NCBI GenBank assembly: GCA_026874595.1
Contig: CM049314.1
Coordinates: 63,272,800 to 63,336,799 of the forward strand
Origin: Sipunculus nudus
Lineage: Eukaryota; Annelida; Sipuncula; Golfingiida; Sipunculidae
DNA: 64,000 nucleotides
Direction: 5' to 3'
Below the pieces are notes generated by a model. The model did no database searches. It was not told where the DNA came from and was given only the letters and a program-made list of their open reading frames with translations. The translations under genes and the position numbers were made by a program. Positions 1 through 11,525 of the stretch are shown here, piece after piece. The first letter of the stretch is position 1; every line of letters begins with the position of its first letter.

Positions 1-1270
1 TTAATATTCGTAGGTGGCAGATGTGCATATATTTATACTGAAACTTGTGTAATTAGACCACCTGCACAGGTCTAAAGTGGTCTTAATACAGAGGTTGTGT
101 TATTAGACAAGTCAGTTATAGTCAGTGTGAACACTTTCGGTTCACTCAAGGGTTGTCTTAATATCCAGCTTGTCTCATAGGACAGGTGGTCTTTTACACA
201 TATTCCACTGTATATATCTATATATGGCTTCCGCTAGAAAGGTTATCCTACTAAAATATACAGTATGATTCAGTTTAATCATATGAAGATGTTTAGAAGT
301 ACAACTATAATTAGTGTATACTGACATGTGAAATGACATGGGGAACTTATACACGACACGCTTGAATAATTAGATTTCATGTTCATTGCATTTATTGTTT
401 ATCCAGGATTATTCAGAAAATTGTTAAATATACATAATATATATATGCGGCCAGTTAAGTATTATCATATATATATATATATATATGTACATGTGAACAT
501 GTGTACATGTGAATATATACAAAGACATATATACCGTGAGCTTAACGTAGATCGACAAAACCCAGGTGTAATGTACCTGATGATGAAATACAGGATGTAA
601 TGGAATACACCATGTTTATAATTGTTTAACCTCGATTTAGCTTCCGCGTGTGTGATTATTAAAATTCTACTACCATCTCCGTTTTAAAGACACCTTAATC
701 ATTTACTGTGGTTTCTCTACTGTTTGCGAGGGTTTATTTCTCGATATCCCTGAATGGGAAACAATCCCATCAACTGAGATAAACATCAAGGGGTGGTGCA
801 TCTGTATACACAGATACATTAGGTACATCACGTTAAAAACATGGTTCATTAATCAGCAAACCTATTCTATTATGGTATTGGAACCGGCCAATGCAAACAC
901 ACATTATCTATTGTAAAATATGCGGTGATTACAGTGAATATGTCGACTAGCACAGGTGTCTTTATATATTGACTGTAACAGTAATTAGTGAAGTTTTGTT
1001 GGCTTTATTTTATAATACAAACTAATCCCTCGGCTTTTGCCTAAGTTTTATATAGATTCTGATGCAGTTGCGAAAATGAAATCCTCGCGAAAAATGTCAA
1101 AAAGACGATATCACGCAACTTCAGCCTCGCAAATACAAGGACAGCTACAGTATACGCACATACAGAACCCCAGACTTCATGAAAGGGCGGTAGCACACCA
1201 TCATCCTTTCGTCAACTAGGCCCCGTGAAACGCACCTTTGGGTCCTACGTGTGAATAATCCCTATTCTCG
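1..1270. other. Gene-free AT-rich DNA
   Basis: I see no coding exon, RNA gene or clear mobile element here. The open frames are short, low in complexity and lack domain features. A short (AT)n tract lies near 468-486. Confidence 0.5.
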
Positions 1271-1274
1271 GATT

Positions 1275-1462
1275 ATACACTTTAAAAAAGCGCATCCGTG
1301 CATGAGTGGATCCTGATCGTGGGGCACAGCCTTCCCATTAAAGGTGCAGAGCGATAACTACATAGGTGGTGACCGATCGTGAAAAACTTTCACTCGGGTG
1401 AGATTCAAACTTACGATCCCCTTTGCTTTTGGTGCTTTGCTTTGCCTCTAGTCTAGTCACTG
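1275..1462 (-). repeat. tRNA-derived SINE copy, minus strand
   Basis: Read on the minus strand, this has a tRNA-like head: an A-box-like stretch, then a B-box-like GTTTGAATCTC. A tail follows containing CGCTCTGCACC, AATGGGAAGGC, TGCCCC and CACTCATG. The same tail blocks in the same order occur at about 16520-16700 and 25438-25620, so the three copies form one dispersed family. They are divergent, so these are old insertions. The family name is not known to me. Confidence 0.55.
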
Positions 1463-1621
1463 CATGTGTGCACTGTTTACATGATGCCCTCATCATGTAC
1501 GTTATAAAGACTGTTTTTTTTTGTTAGGGCACATAGAATAAATATAAAATAATGTTTACATACACTACAAATAGTCTAATACAGCTGTATAGGAAGTGAC
1601 GATTCAGCTAAATGATCTGTA

Positions 1622-1624
<3 letters not shown>

Positions 1625-1673
<49 letters not shown>
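1625..1673. repeat. (AT)n microsatellite
   Basis: A pure AT dinucleotide run of about 24 units. It is one of about ten such tracts in the window. Confidence 0.95.
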
Positions 1674-1676
<3 letters not shown>

Positions 1677-1845
1677 AGTATTTCCGATTAAATTATGAAA
1701 AAAAAAGATAAGCCATAAAGATGAGCAATAGAAAAAAGTTTGGCATTCCAAGAGCTAGGCAGCCATGTTATTAATGTTTTCAATAAAACATACAATAAAA
1801 GAATTTTTCACAAATATTGCACCTTCTCAGTTGTGTGTGAATCCG

Positions 1846-1990
1846 TTACGTCAGATGAACACTAACTGTATGAGGCCAGAAGTGTAGGAAATGTATGACG
1901 CCAGAAGAGTGTTCAATGTTTGACGTCAAATGAGCAGTAAATATGTGACGTCAGAAGAGTAGTAACTGTATGATGTTCGTAGATAATAAA
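1846..1990. repeat. 25-bp CRE-rich minisatellite, block 1
   Basis: About six 25-bp units of the form TGACGTCAnnnGAGnAGTAAATGTG, two with an exact TGACGTCA octamer. The block has the same unit as the larger array at 2480-3022. The intervening 490 bp of unrelated sequence suggests that an insertion split one original array. Confidence 0.75.
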
Positions 1991-2479
1991 GGTTAAAGGG
2001 ACGTATTTACAATCCCTATATATTATCATATAAGGCGTACTTGTTGGGGATACTTGGAAAGTGTTTTTTATCGAATGTTTGGCATCATGTGATACAGCAA
2101 ACTCAACAAACTCAAACAGCAAAAATAGGGGGTTGTGTTTCTCCTTTTCACTGTACATCTGTATTTGACAAAGAACGACAGCTTCTAAAACTGGCCATTA
2201 GATGTCGTCACCTCTCAAGCCATTTCCAAGAAACACCTATACAACTTTCAATCCCTTCCAACATGAACAAAAAAATAAATAAAAAGGCCAACCCTGCTAT
2301 TTTTTATTATTAAATTTCTCCTATTACCCACCTGCTATAAATATTGTATGCACCCTAAAATATAATTTTCCTGCATTTTTCTGCTGCCCTGCAATATTTA
2401 ATGCCCACTCAGTTTTAACGCCATAAAATAGGCCGACATTGACCGGACCAGACAAAAGTGCACTCTAACCTACATGTCT

Positions 2480-3022
2480 GAATTCAGGAGAGCAGTAAGT
2501 TAGTGACGTCAGGTGAGCAGTAAATGTGTGACGTATGATGAGCAATAAATGTGTAACGTCAAATGAGCAATAAATGTGTGACATCGTTTGAGATGTAAAT
2601 GTGTGACGTTAGATGATTAGTAAATGTGTAAAATTAGATGAGTAGTAAATATGTGACCCTAGAAGAGTAGTGAATGTGTGACGTCAAACGAGTAGTAAAT
2701 GTGTGGTGTCGAATGAGTAATGAATGTGTGACGTCAAAAAAATAGTTAAATATATGACGCTAGAAGTGTAGTGAATGTTTGACGTCAGACGATAAGTAAC
2801 TGCATGACGTTAGAAGAGAGTAAATGTGTTACGTTAAAAGAACACTAACTGTGTGAAGTCAGGAGAATAGTAAATAGGTTATGTCAGATTAGTAGTACAT
2901 GTGTGACGTCAGAAGAGCAGTAAATGTGTGACGAGAGAAGAGTAGTAAATTGGTCACGTCAGGTGAGCAGTAAATTTGTGACGTCAGATAAACAGAAAAT
3001 ATGGGACGTCAGATAAGAATGT
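2480..3022. repeat. 25-bp CRE-rich minisatellite, block 2
   Basis: About 21 tandem 25-bp units, diverged from each other at several positions and nearly always 25 bp long. Six units keep the exact palindrome TGACGTCA, the consensus cAMP response element; others carry one-base variants. The short open frames across it are not convincing genes. A regulatory effect of the CRE octamers is possible but cannot be shown from sequence. Confidence 0.85.
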
Positions 3023-3992
3023 TAAAGTTATACCTATCCTCTGGTGCAAGGTATGTCGAAAACATTTTCTTTTCAGAAATGTTAATGGGCATGGATTATT
3101 GCAGATAAAATGCCCAACATAGAACTCGTGCGACTCGTGTAATATACGAATGTTTTTAATAAGAAACATAAACATATTATACGTTTGACAATTGCAATAA
3201 GCATAGCAGTTTATCAGCAAATGATGCCCTTTGACACCAATTATTTTCTTCAGATATTTAAGTATTCCAAGATAATTAGGGTATGATTAAGGGAAGAGTA
3301 AGAAGCACACTCCCTCTTTCTCGGCGCCAGTTTTTTCTTCTTAATCTTCCTGCATGTGAGATTTTGTACCATATAAAGTCCAATAGTACTCCAGGCAGAA
3401 TCAAGTATGCAAGTGTCCCAGTTTGTTAGGACACAATTTTCTAAGATCCCATATACTACCTTTTAATTATTATTTTAAATGCATTTTAAAATTCTGTCCT
3501 TGTTTTACATCAAGTTCGAACATATATTCTTCGCCATTATTCAAGTCAATTTCCTATATAGCCGCCATTTTTTTCTCTGTATAGGTTTGGCAAAGACATG
3601 GCAAGTTTCGTATAAGTTTTGAACACATCAGTATTGAAATGAAAAGCAAATCATTGCCAGTTGTAAATCAACTTCACTTGAAATGACGGCCATAGAAATG
3701 TGGGTTTTGTGTTATTCATATCAGCGAACGGTGCAACGTGTAGTTGTCATGAATTATCTTAATAACGCATTCTAACGAAACCCGAAACCAACATGATTTT
3801 CAACAGAAAAAAAAACTTAAAACATAAAAAATAGACCATTAAATATAATTTCTACAATAGGCTTTGATGACAGGGAGGCGAAACACTTGAAATCGACAAA
3901 AAATGTATATATAGAGCATTTCAGTTGAATATTATGAATCATATCTTGTCCTTGTCCCTTCATTATACAAGTGTCGCAATTTTCTTATATCT

Positions 3993-4471
3993 TCAGATAT
4001 TCGTTCTCAAAGCTATATTATACTGCGTGGCCTGGTGGTTGACATTAACACTAACCAGCGGCATGGTGTTACTGGGCAAACGACCTGGAGGGGTGGTTCC
4101 CGCGAAATACAACTGGGTAATGAGAACAGTATTCCCAGCTGTGACCCGGAAGTGAATGTGCTTTGGTCGTGGGTAGTAGAGACCGGGCATTACCGTAGAG
4201 AATGTGTAAAAACCATTTGAGTCTGACACCACAAAACCCCGGCAGTCATCAACGTAATTGGAATCTGAGTCCGCCTGCCACAATTCAATTTTAGCGTTTG
4301 CAATTGGTTGGCATGAGATTGTTGTGACGTAGCCATAAACTGTCAGCAGTTCTTCTCTAATCTTTTTGTCGTTGGGACACTGCAGCTCGCGTTGAGGGTA
4401 GCCGGGCTTGTAAAATGGGCCTAAATAGTCACTCTGCGTGGCAGTACACACATCCGGGAACTTTGCTGGGG
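3993..4471 (-). CDS. Dioxygenase exon 3 (catalytic domain, terminal exon)
   Basis: This last exon carries the whole intradiol dioxygenase core and the stop codon. On the minus strand it follows the acceptor GCATTGCAG. The codon split by the intron is G|CC (Ala). A naive ORF would start at GTG 4451, but that is Val133 inside the domain, not a start. The domain is short, with a tight loop between PGxY and HIHF. Confidence 0.9.
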
Positions 4472-5293
4472 CTGCAATGCATTACAAAAGTTTTATTTTT
4501 GTTTGTCGCATTTAGGAACACTTGATATTTCTGGTAATACATGTATTTGACATTCTTTCGTTTTACCTGTTTACCTTTTTGCGGGTTTTCTAAAAAAATT
4601 AAATAAATATTTGAGAATGTAAAACGGATTGGTTAGGTCTGTTTATTTTATTTTATAGGCTATATATCTTAAATAAAATGCTTCCTTCATTTGTGGCAAT
4701 AGATCTAAAGAGGGGACCGTTTTTTAAAATGTTACAGGTTACAAAATGGTTGCACCTGTGAAAGTGCACCCTCTACAAATAAGCATTTAATACATTCAGA
4801 TATTTTAGAGAATGAGGCACGACGTCTAATATAGTAATTTTTTATATTTACCTGGTCTTGGGGATGCGGTAGTCACGGGATCTTGATCTCCTCTCTCTGG
4901 ATCTGTGAGAAATGGAAAGCAATCTGTAGCATGAAATTCCGAATAAGATAATAATCCAATCAAAGAACCAGTCATACCAGGCGATGCGAAAGATTACGGC
5001 AAGATACGACCTGTAACCCCGGGTTACAATCAGATACGACCTGTAACCCCGGGTAACAATCAGATACGACCTGTAACCCCAGGCAACGATGAGACACGAC
5101 TTGTAACCCCGGGTAACAATCAGATACGACCTGAAACCCCGGGTCACGATCAGATACGATCTGTAACCCCTGGTAACAATCAGATACGACCTGTAACCCC
5201 GAGTAGCAAAAGGTATCTGTTGGTAAACGGTACGACAAGTTACTGGTGATCGCTTGTGTTCGCGGAAAAAAACATGAAGGCATGAGGGAAGGG

Positions 5294-5348
<55 letters not shown>

Positions 5349-7239
5349 CAAAGTAATATAAATAGAAATTAAATAATACATCATAGTGAGAGTGCTCAAC
5401 CATGAAGGGGAGCATTAATAATGCATGGTATACAGTTAGTTTTATTTCATGTACGACGGAACTGTTTCGTTAGTACAGCTGACTGAAGACAACTTTTAAA
5501 GATGCTTTACACTGTTAAAAAAGGATAGGCTCGATCCTGCACACGCCGGTGTATTTTTAGCATTTGGTGTATGATTCACGTATATGTATTTGTCAGGGTT
5601 GGCAAGAGTCTGCCGTTGCCATTTCTGCCGTAGGTTTCTGCCCGGCAGCTGCCGTGCGGTAGAAATATCTTTCTGCCCTTGTTACTGCAACAAGGGCAGA
5701 AGTACCCTGAAAACTGCGATAAAATAAATATGAATAAAAGCTAATCAATTTAAATATGATACAGCAATTACAGCAGTAATAGAACAGTAATGAAAATGAA
5801 CCAGGTGTAAAGTTGTGACAGAATATATTAATAAGTACTGGAGGTTCCAGGTACTCCCTGAAGAAGGCTTGTGAAACCTAATCTATAGGAAAGGTGTGGG
5901 GAGGGGGGGGGGGGGGAGGGGGTGGGGGTGCTTGACTTATCACTCAGTCAATAATATTAACTTAAGCGAGGTTCCGGCGCCTAAAGTCAGAGGCTCTGTT
6001 AGCATCATCATAGTCAGCATTATGTCATGCATGAAGTAGCACATGCTTTTTTACACATAACTCTCATTAATAGTAACCATTAGACTCAGGCTTGCCTACC
6101 CTAACCCCTTAAATGCTCAGCCTAAAGAGAGCGCTACTGGAGCTTGACTCTGTTACATCATTTAAGGTACCAGTGACACACTTGACTCTGTAAACAAGTT
6201 AATACATATCAGCAAGCCTAAAGGGTTGTGATATTAACATCACCTGAGCCTAGGAACCCATGTGCCACAAATACATATATGGTCTCCTACTCAGGAACCT
6301 ACAGGACAGTAAAGGATCTAGAGCTGGGACACCCTAGTCCCAGTCAACTGGAAACCCTGCATCACAAACACCGGAAAATGTTGAGTCAAGAACAGCCCTG
6401 TGACTACATTGCTTCAGTCACAACAGTTGTTATAAATCTCTTAGTCATAAATTTTGGCAAAATTAGTTTTATTTAAAGTGATGTTTTCAGCTGGCAATTA
6501 AAACCAGTTTATAATCTTGTTGCTTAATCCTTCCCTCTCCCTGCCTAGAATTTGCAAACCTCCCTTGTTACAGAAAGTAAAAAAGGCATATCGGACATTA
6601 TTATCATTGACTAAATTGAATAAATTGACCATCATTTCTTAATATATTAACAAATGCTTGTATTAAAGGAAGCTTTTATAAATTAAGATAACTATCTCTT
6701 GCTAAAATACAATAAATATTTTGATCATTTAATCTGCCATTTCTGCCCGGCAGAAACACATTCTGCCTGGCAGAAAGGTTTTCCACCTCATTTCTGCCAT
6801 CGGCAGGGCAGAAAGGCAGAAAAACCAAACCCCTTTATTTGTCCAATGCAAATTTCAAGAAATTCGAAATAATTAAAAGGAATAAAAGAGTATACGTTTT
6901 ATTGAAAATCTTACTTTCTAATGCTTCGAATCTTCTTTTCAGAAGTTCCAGGTCCCGTTGCACTTGTTGAACAATAACAAAGATCTGATCTTGCTTCTTC
7001 GATAACATTGTCATATTGGCCTTCAGTTCATTAATAATAGCATCGTTAGAGCTTCCTTGTCCATTCCCCAAATCTCGTACTGCCTGTTGCACGGAGGCCA
7101 TGTCTTGCTGCAGTGATCGAACGGAATCTGTAAGGTCTTGTATGATTGGTGGAATAGTGTCGTCTTCCGATGCCTGGCTATTTGCATATTGCACCAATGC
7201 AATACTGGCCGCTAATGTCAGTAACGCCTTCATTATCAT
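3993..7239 (-). CDS. Secreted coiled-coil intradiol ring-cleavage dioxygenase-like protein (3 exons)
   Basis: The model joins 7239-6915, 4902-4852 and 4471-3993 on the minus strand. Both introns are GT-AG and phase 1, and the join is open for 284 residues. The protein starts with a signal peptide (about residues 1-21, after Met-Ile-Met-Lys). An amphipathic coiled coil follows (about 30-108), then a short Pro/Thr-rich linker from the 51-nt middle exon. The C-terminal half (about 133-284) is an intradiol dioxygenase core: CTATQ..GPFY.PG, ELWQAD, CRG, PGLYYPRPKHIHFRV and LITQLYF. The expected Fe(III) ligands are Tyr198, Tyr224, His230 and His232, so all four are present. The family cleaves catechols between the two hydroxyls. 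It is best known from bacteria and fungi, with secreted animal members described in spider mites as laterally acquired. The host introns show that this copy is a real animal gene, not contamination. Its substrate is unknown. Confidence 0.85.
4852..4902 (-). CDS. Dioxygenase exon 2 (51-nt linker exon)
   Basis: The exon lies between a strong pyrimidine-rich acceptor (TTTCCATTTCTCACAG) and the donor CCAG|GTAAAT on the minus strand. It is phase 1 on both sides, so it joins exons 1 and 3 in frame. It encodes a short charged then Thr/Pro-rich linker ending in PRP. It is symmetrical, so skipping it would keep the frame. Confidence 0.75.
4999..5215. repeat. 30-bp minisatellite in dioxygenase intron 1
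   Basis: About seven units of 30 bp, each with GATACGACCTGTAACCCC and most followed by GGGTAACAATCA. The unit length is a multiple of three, so two minus-strand frames stay open with repeats such as GYRSYLIVTR. It lies between splice sites of the dioxygenase gene, so it is read as intronic and non-coding. Confidence 0.9.
5297..5347. repeat. (AT)n microsatellite
   Basis: An AT dinucleotide run of about 25 units, inside the first coding intron of the dioxygenase gene. Confidence 0.95.
5594..6834. mobile_element. hAT-like non-autonomous transposon (1.24 kb)
   Basis: The left end reads CAGGGTTGGCAAGAG. The right end, reverse complemented, reads AGGGGTTTGG. Both ends carry clusters of TTTCTGCC/GGCAGAAA in mirror orientation (5600-5700 and 6736-6820). 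The flanking 8-mers, GTATTTGT at 5586 and TTATTTGT at 6835, match at 7 of 8 positions, as expected for a hAT target duplication. I see no transposase, so it is non-autonomous. It sits inside the first coding intron of the dioxygenase gene. The terminal repeats are imperfect, so the exact ends are uncertain. Confidence 0.6.
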
Positions 7240-7252
7240 GGGGGAACTCTCT
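6915..7252 (-). CDS. Dioxygenase exon 1 (signal peptide and coiled coil)
   Basis: Coding starts at 7239 (ATG ATA ATG AAG); the second Met, at 7233, is also possible. The signal peptide core is ALLTLAASIALVQYANS. The rest is rich in Gln, Leu and charged residues in a heptad-like pattern. The donor is GAAA|GTAAGA at 6914. A likely 5'-UTR acceptor, TTTCATTGCAG, ends at 7253, leaving 13 untranslated bases. An upstream non-coding exon is therefore expected but was not located. Confidence 0.8.
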
Positions 7253-7546
7253 CTGCAATGAAAAACATTGAACATATTTTTTTTAATGTTGAGCATCCTG
7301 TGTATCATATTCAAAAGGAATGCCCATTCGCCACACACACAAAAATTCTGCAAACAAAAATGTCTGGTGTGCTTTGAACCAATATATTGAACATATATGA
7401 GCCAAAGTCCATTTATTAGAAAATAAATATAACATAGTTATCGTCTTAACAGCCCAAGGAGTAAACAAGCTAGAGATTGTGCAGTAATTTACAGTACTCT
7501 GATTTTCACTTGGAAAAAATATCTTTCTGCTGCATATGCATGGTAC

Positions 7547-7800
7547 TCAGCTGTCCATGCACGTTGTTCGACTGTCCATGCATTGTGCTCAGCTGTCCAT
7601 GCACGTTGTTCGACTGTCCATGCATAGTGCTCAGTTGTCCATGCACTTTGTTCGACTGTCCATGCATTTTGTTCAACTCTCCATGCATGGTATTCAACTA
7701 TCCATGCATTTCGCTCATCTGCTTATGCATTATGATCAGCTGTCTATGCATGGTGGTCAACCGCTCACGCTTGGTGCTCAACTCCTCATACACTCAATGC
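7547..7800. repeat. 21-bp minisatellite 5' of the dioxygenase gene
   Basis: About twelve units of 21 bp built on CTGTCCATGCA, alternating two subtypes (one with CGTTGTTCGA, one with TTGTGCTCAG), decaying towards 7800. Because 21 is a multiple of three, heptapeptide frames stay open on both strands. I take it as non-coding because no splice sites or domain link it to the gene. Confidence 0.85.
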
Positions 7801-7829
7801 CCAAAATGAATCATGAGCATAATTGACCT

Positions 7830-8990
7830 AACTGACATTCACTATTTCCCTTTTTTCCCATGAGTAGTCTAATCCTTTGTCGATAAGACTAATAATTCTA
7901 GTGCTGTGCTAGCACAACCGGCGTTCCTTGGATATAAGTCCTGTGAGGGCCAAATTTTAACAAATACATACATAAACAAAAATAATTAATAAAAAAATTA
8001 ATATATAATCATAAAAAATAAAACATGTTTTCTTATTGTCTAATCCATGGAAGCAGAGATTTTTCAAATTGTTATATTCATACAAGAACTGCTACTGCAG
8101 TTTCTTGGCCACTTGGCCGTCTGTAAATTGGTTTGCTGTACAAGTTAAACGTTACAAAACAAATAAATTGTTAAATGTGGGGTTCATTGCAGTTAGCTTT
8201 TAATATGTTAATGTTATGAATAAAATAAGATTAATGTATTTTTTATCATTTTTTTCCCGAGAACTGATCTCCCGTTAGAACACGAGGTCCATGGCTACAG
8301 CCAGCTTATTCCATATCTAAATACCTACAACGCGTGCCTCTAATACAATCACGTGGTCAGCCAATAGCCTGTGAATCTTCAATATTATACATTTAAGTAA
8401 TTTTCATGCCGTTAACTTAGACTAACGTTGCTAGCACTTTATAGTGGCAGCACAACATAAAGCAATGGAGCACTGAACGTGTAAATGGGAAAATTTAGTA
8501 CTTTTCTTAGTAGGAACTGGAATTTTCTTTGAGGCCTTGGACCTTATAGGTGAAATTATAGAATATCAATAGAAGCGGTTGTCTTATTTATATTTCTAGT
8601 TAATTTTTTAGCACCTTGTATTCGGAAGTGCTGGGAATGGAATCAGGTAATTTCATAATAAGATTTCACTTAACAATATTAACCATTCTCATTCATTTGA
8701 GATATTAATAATTAGATGTGCCATGAATTTGTAATTTCGAGAGATAAAATCATGTTCTATTTGCAGTGGCGTCAATTCATCTTAATCTTTCACTATCTGT
8801 GAGAAACATTTCAAATATATTACAATTAAGTATATAGTTTTAAAAAAAATAAGGTATTATGTTTCCATTGTATATTAATTTTTAACCATGTTTTGATATA
8901 TACTATTTCATGATATGTTCCGAACTGAACCAAAGTCTCTAATTCTAATTTTTAATATATTTCATTTCCAATTTATTACTTTTAATCTAT
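7830..8990. other. Gene-free AT-rich stretch
   Basis: No exon, RNA gene or terminal-repeat element is recognised. The sequence is AT-rich with short homopolymers and no long open frame. Confidence 0.5.
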
Positions 8991-8997
8991 TATTGTC

Positions 8998-9093
8998 ATG
9001 GGGGGGGGGGGGGGTTAATTGCACTTTCCATCCCCTCCTTGCTAAAAAGAGGTTTGATATAAACCTCTCATCCCCCCTGTATTGACGCCCCCT
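8998..9093 (-). mobile_element. G-run MITE arm (CAGGGGCGTCAATA family)
   Basis: On the minus strand this reads GGGGGCGTCAATACAGGGG, then GATGAGAGGTTTATATC, then AGCAAGGAGGGGATGG and a G run. It matches one arm of the palindromic element at 12303-12583 and the arm at 35251-35345. Only one end is recognisable, so it is a fragment. Confidence 0.55.
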
Positions 9094-9269
9094 ATTTGAA
9101 CCTTATGATCCAATACATTCGAGACTGCCAACCATTGGCACTTTCATGATAAGCATCAATGCCTTGAAGGTTTTAAAGATATATTTTTTGTTCACATCGA
9201 AAACTTTAAATTTAAGAAGAATCCTTTCTATAACGGTTTAGACGTTGTTGGTACCTATGGCTTTGTTTA

Positions 9270-9313
9270 TAATAATAATAATAATGATAATTATTATAAT
9301 AATAATTATAATA

Positions 9314-9349
<36 letters not shown>

Positions 9350-9352
9350 TCA
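9270..9352. repeat. (AAT)n/(ATT)n microsatellite
   Basis: A trinucleotide tract that switches from AAT to ATT units. It gives runs of isoleucine codons on both strands and explains the open frames there. Confidence 0.95.
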
Positions 9353-9439
9353 GGTGACAAATTAGTAGTGCTGTCACTGCAAGGAGTCATTTCGGACAAG
9401 GCTGTAACCGTACAAAATATTCTGATAAAGAGAGGCTTC

Positions 9440-9625
9440 AGGGACGGATCCAGGATTAACGAAGAGGGTGGTTCACCATCACGATTTAAAACCGGTGTCC
9501 TAACAAAAAGCAACAAGTCGAAACACTAGGAAAAAAAGAAGAAAATAAAATAAAAGAAAAAGTCGATATTCGCAGTTCTGAGGTACAGACCATTTAAAGA
9601 ACCACCCCCTCCTATGGATCCGCAC
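9440..9625. mobile_element. Small MITE with CGGATCC ends
   Basis: The left end is GACGGATCCAGGATTAACG leading to AGGGTGGTTC. The right end, reverse complemented, is GTGCGGATCCATAGGAGG leading to GGGTGGTTC. The two ends form an inverted repeat about 185 bp apart. A related copy with longer G/C runs lies at about 10312-10503. No coding capacity. Confidence 0.55.
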
Positions 9626-10311
9626 CTTACGTTAACATATATTGTGTATTTGCATACATTGTGTATACTTACGTACCTCCATACGCTGACGGCCTGTTCC
9701 AGTAAATTTGACTTAGAAGAGCGATATAACAGCAGAAGCTCGTAATCACTCTGTAAGGTGGCAGTATATAAGATAACGTCATATATCTGGACACGACGTA
9801 CGCAGAATGCCGAGTCACTGTACATCCGCTGTGGTCAGCGACCCGTGAATTATATAGATACCTCTATGCACGCTCTGTCATGACTGTGTGTAACACAGAG
9901 AGTGCTAAAGTAAACACCAGGTCACGAAGCATAGCCGCTGACTCATTCCCATGTGCAGTAATTTAGCTCTAATATATACCTCTCTAAAATATACATATGT
10001 CACTAACTGAATTATTGTCCTGTGCCATGACGGAGGTTAGCTCCGACTAAGTTATTAATGTTATGTTTGGAACATTATTTGCAGCGTCATCTTCAAACAG
10101 GGTCGCATAAATGAAAGAAAAATACAAATAAAAAAAAAATCATAACGTTAAGGCCGAAAAACTTACTACGATGGAAACCTCATATGTTACATTAGAGTAT
10201 GGATACTAAATCTTCATTTGATGCAGTATTTATGATTATAGGATACCATATCGCACATGGCAAAGCCTATTGTCTGATCGCGTTACGCTAGCACACATTC
10301 GGCTTCCGGCT

Positions 10312-10503
10312 GATTGGATCCAGGATTTAGGGAAAGGGGGGGTCCAACACAGGAAGACTGATGACAAAGATTTGAAATAAAGGGGGGGGGGGGGTCTAGG
10401 TTCTGAAACCCTGAAAAAAAGCTGCGGCGGCTGAAAAAAAAAGGGGGGGGGGGTCCGGACCACCTCGACCCCCCCCCCCCCCTCCGGCCCGGATCCGCTT
10501 CTG
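10312..10503. mobile_element. Small MITE with GGATCC ends and long G/C runs
   Basis: It starts with GGATCCAGGATTTAGGG and ends with CCGGCCCGGATCCGC. Several poly-G tracts of 7-12 bases lie inside, with a poly-C tract near the right end. It is related to the element at 9440-9625. The 120-residue minus-strand open frame across it is Gly/Pro-rich because of these homopolymers and is not a gene. Confidence 0.5.
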
Positions 10504-10869
10504 CTACAGTAAATCTTACCGGGAAAACACCTGCAGCTGGTCAAAAAATCGAGACTGGTCTCTTTGCCAAACAACGTTACCGGTCCCTCAAGGGACAATT
10601 AAGGGTGGAGAACCAGCTTAAAACATCAAGTGTTTAGATTCAACCTTGAAAACACATGCTTACCCCCATGCATGGCGAAAACAACAAGGCCCTGCACCCG
10701 TTCACGTGTAAACTGAGGGGTGATTCATGTAAGTTTGAATTATGCAGACAAGAAGCATGTGCCATGGCATTACATTCTGGCTGCAGAAGAATCACTATAC
10801 AGAAACTCCCGCCATTGTTACGAAAAAAAATCTGAGCACAGAATGTATGAAAAAAAAACAACAGTTCTT

Positions 10870-11464
10870 AAATAAAAATGTAAATTGAAGAACGATAATA
10901 TTGTAAGATCTTTCTCCTGAGCTCCATATGTGTTAGCTCTGTCTATTTATAAGTGTTTACGGTGGGCAGGGGTTGGGGGAGTGGAACGTGGGGCGGACAT
11001 TAGGCTTACCTCGCTTTTATTAGCGTGTTTTCCCCGTGATATATTCCTTTCACCGAAACCGTGCGAACCTACTTTTTAATGGATATGTGTTAGAACTACC
11101 TCTGTAAATTTCTCAAATTCTATGACTCTTGACAAATAGATACCATTATAAGACAAGAACTGATGGTGAGAATTTTTTTTACAAATCATTTATTATAATA
11201 GCAGTTATATCATGAAACAGAACTCATTATGTAAATTATCACTGAGATCAATTGCAATGCCCATGTGACAAAAGGGACATTGATGAAGGCTCCGGGGGTA
11301 AACGACTGGAAATATATACTACTCCTCACAAGTTTATCGGAAAAAGCGCACATCTTCGTCAAGAAAAATAAAAATAAAACATGCTGCACCGAATCTGCAC
11401 CAAATTGTGTTGATGAAAATGTCTCGCCACAGCCCAGGCAAATATCTGTGGAACGATAAAGAAG

Positions 11465-11525
<61 letters not shown>

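Noticed and set aside
4848-5415. Overlapping 183- and 147-codon minus-strand frames
   Set aside because: They read through a 30-bp minisatellite and an (AT)n tract. Only the last 51 nt of the first one (4852-4902) is kept, as a dioxygenase exon.
7477-7826. Cys/Met-rich repeat proteins on both strands
   Set aside because: They come from a 21-bp minisatellite that is open in several frames.
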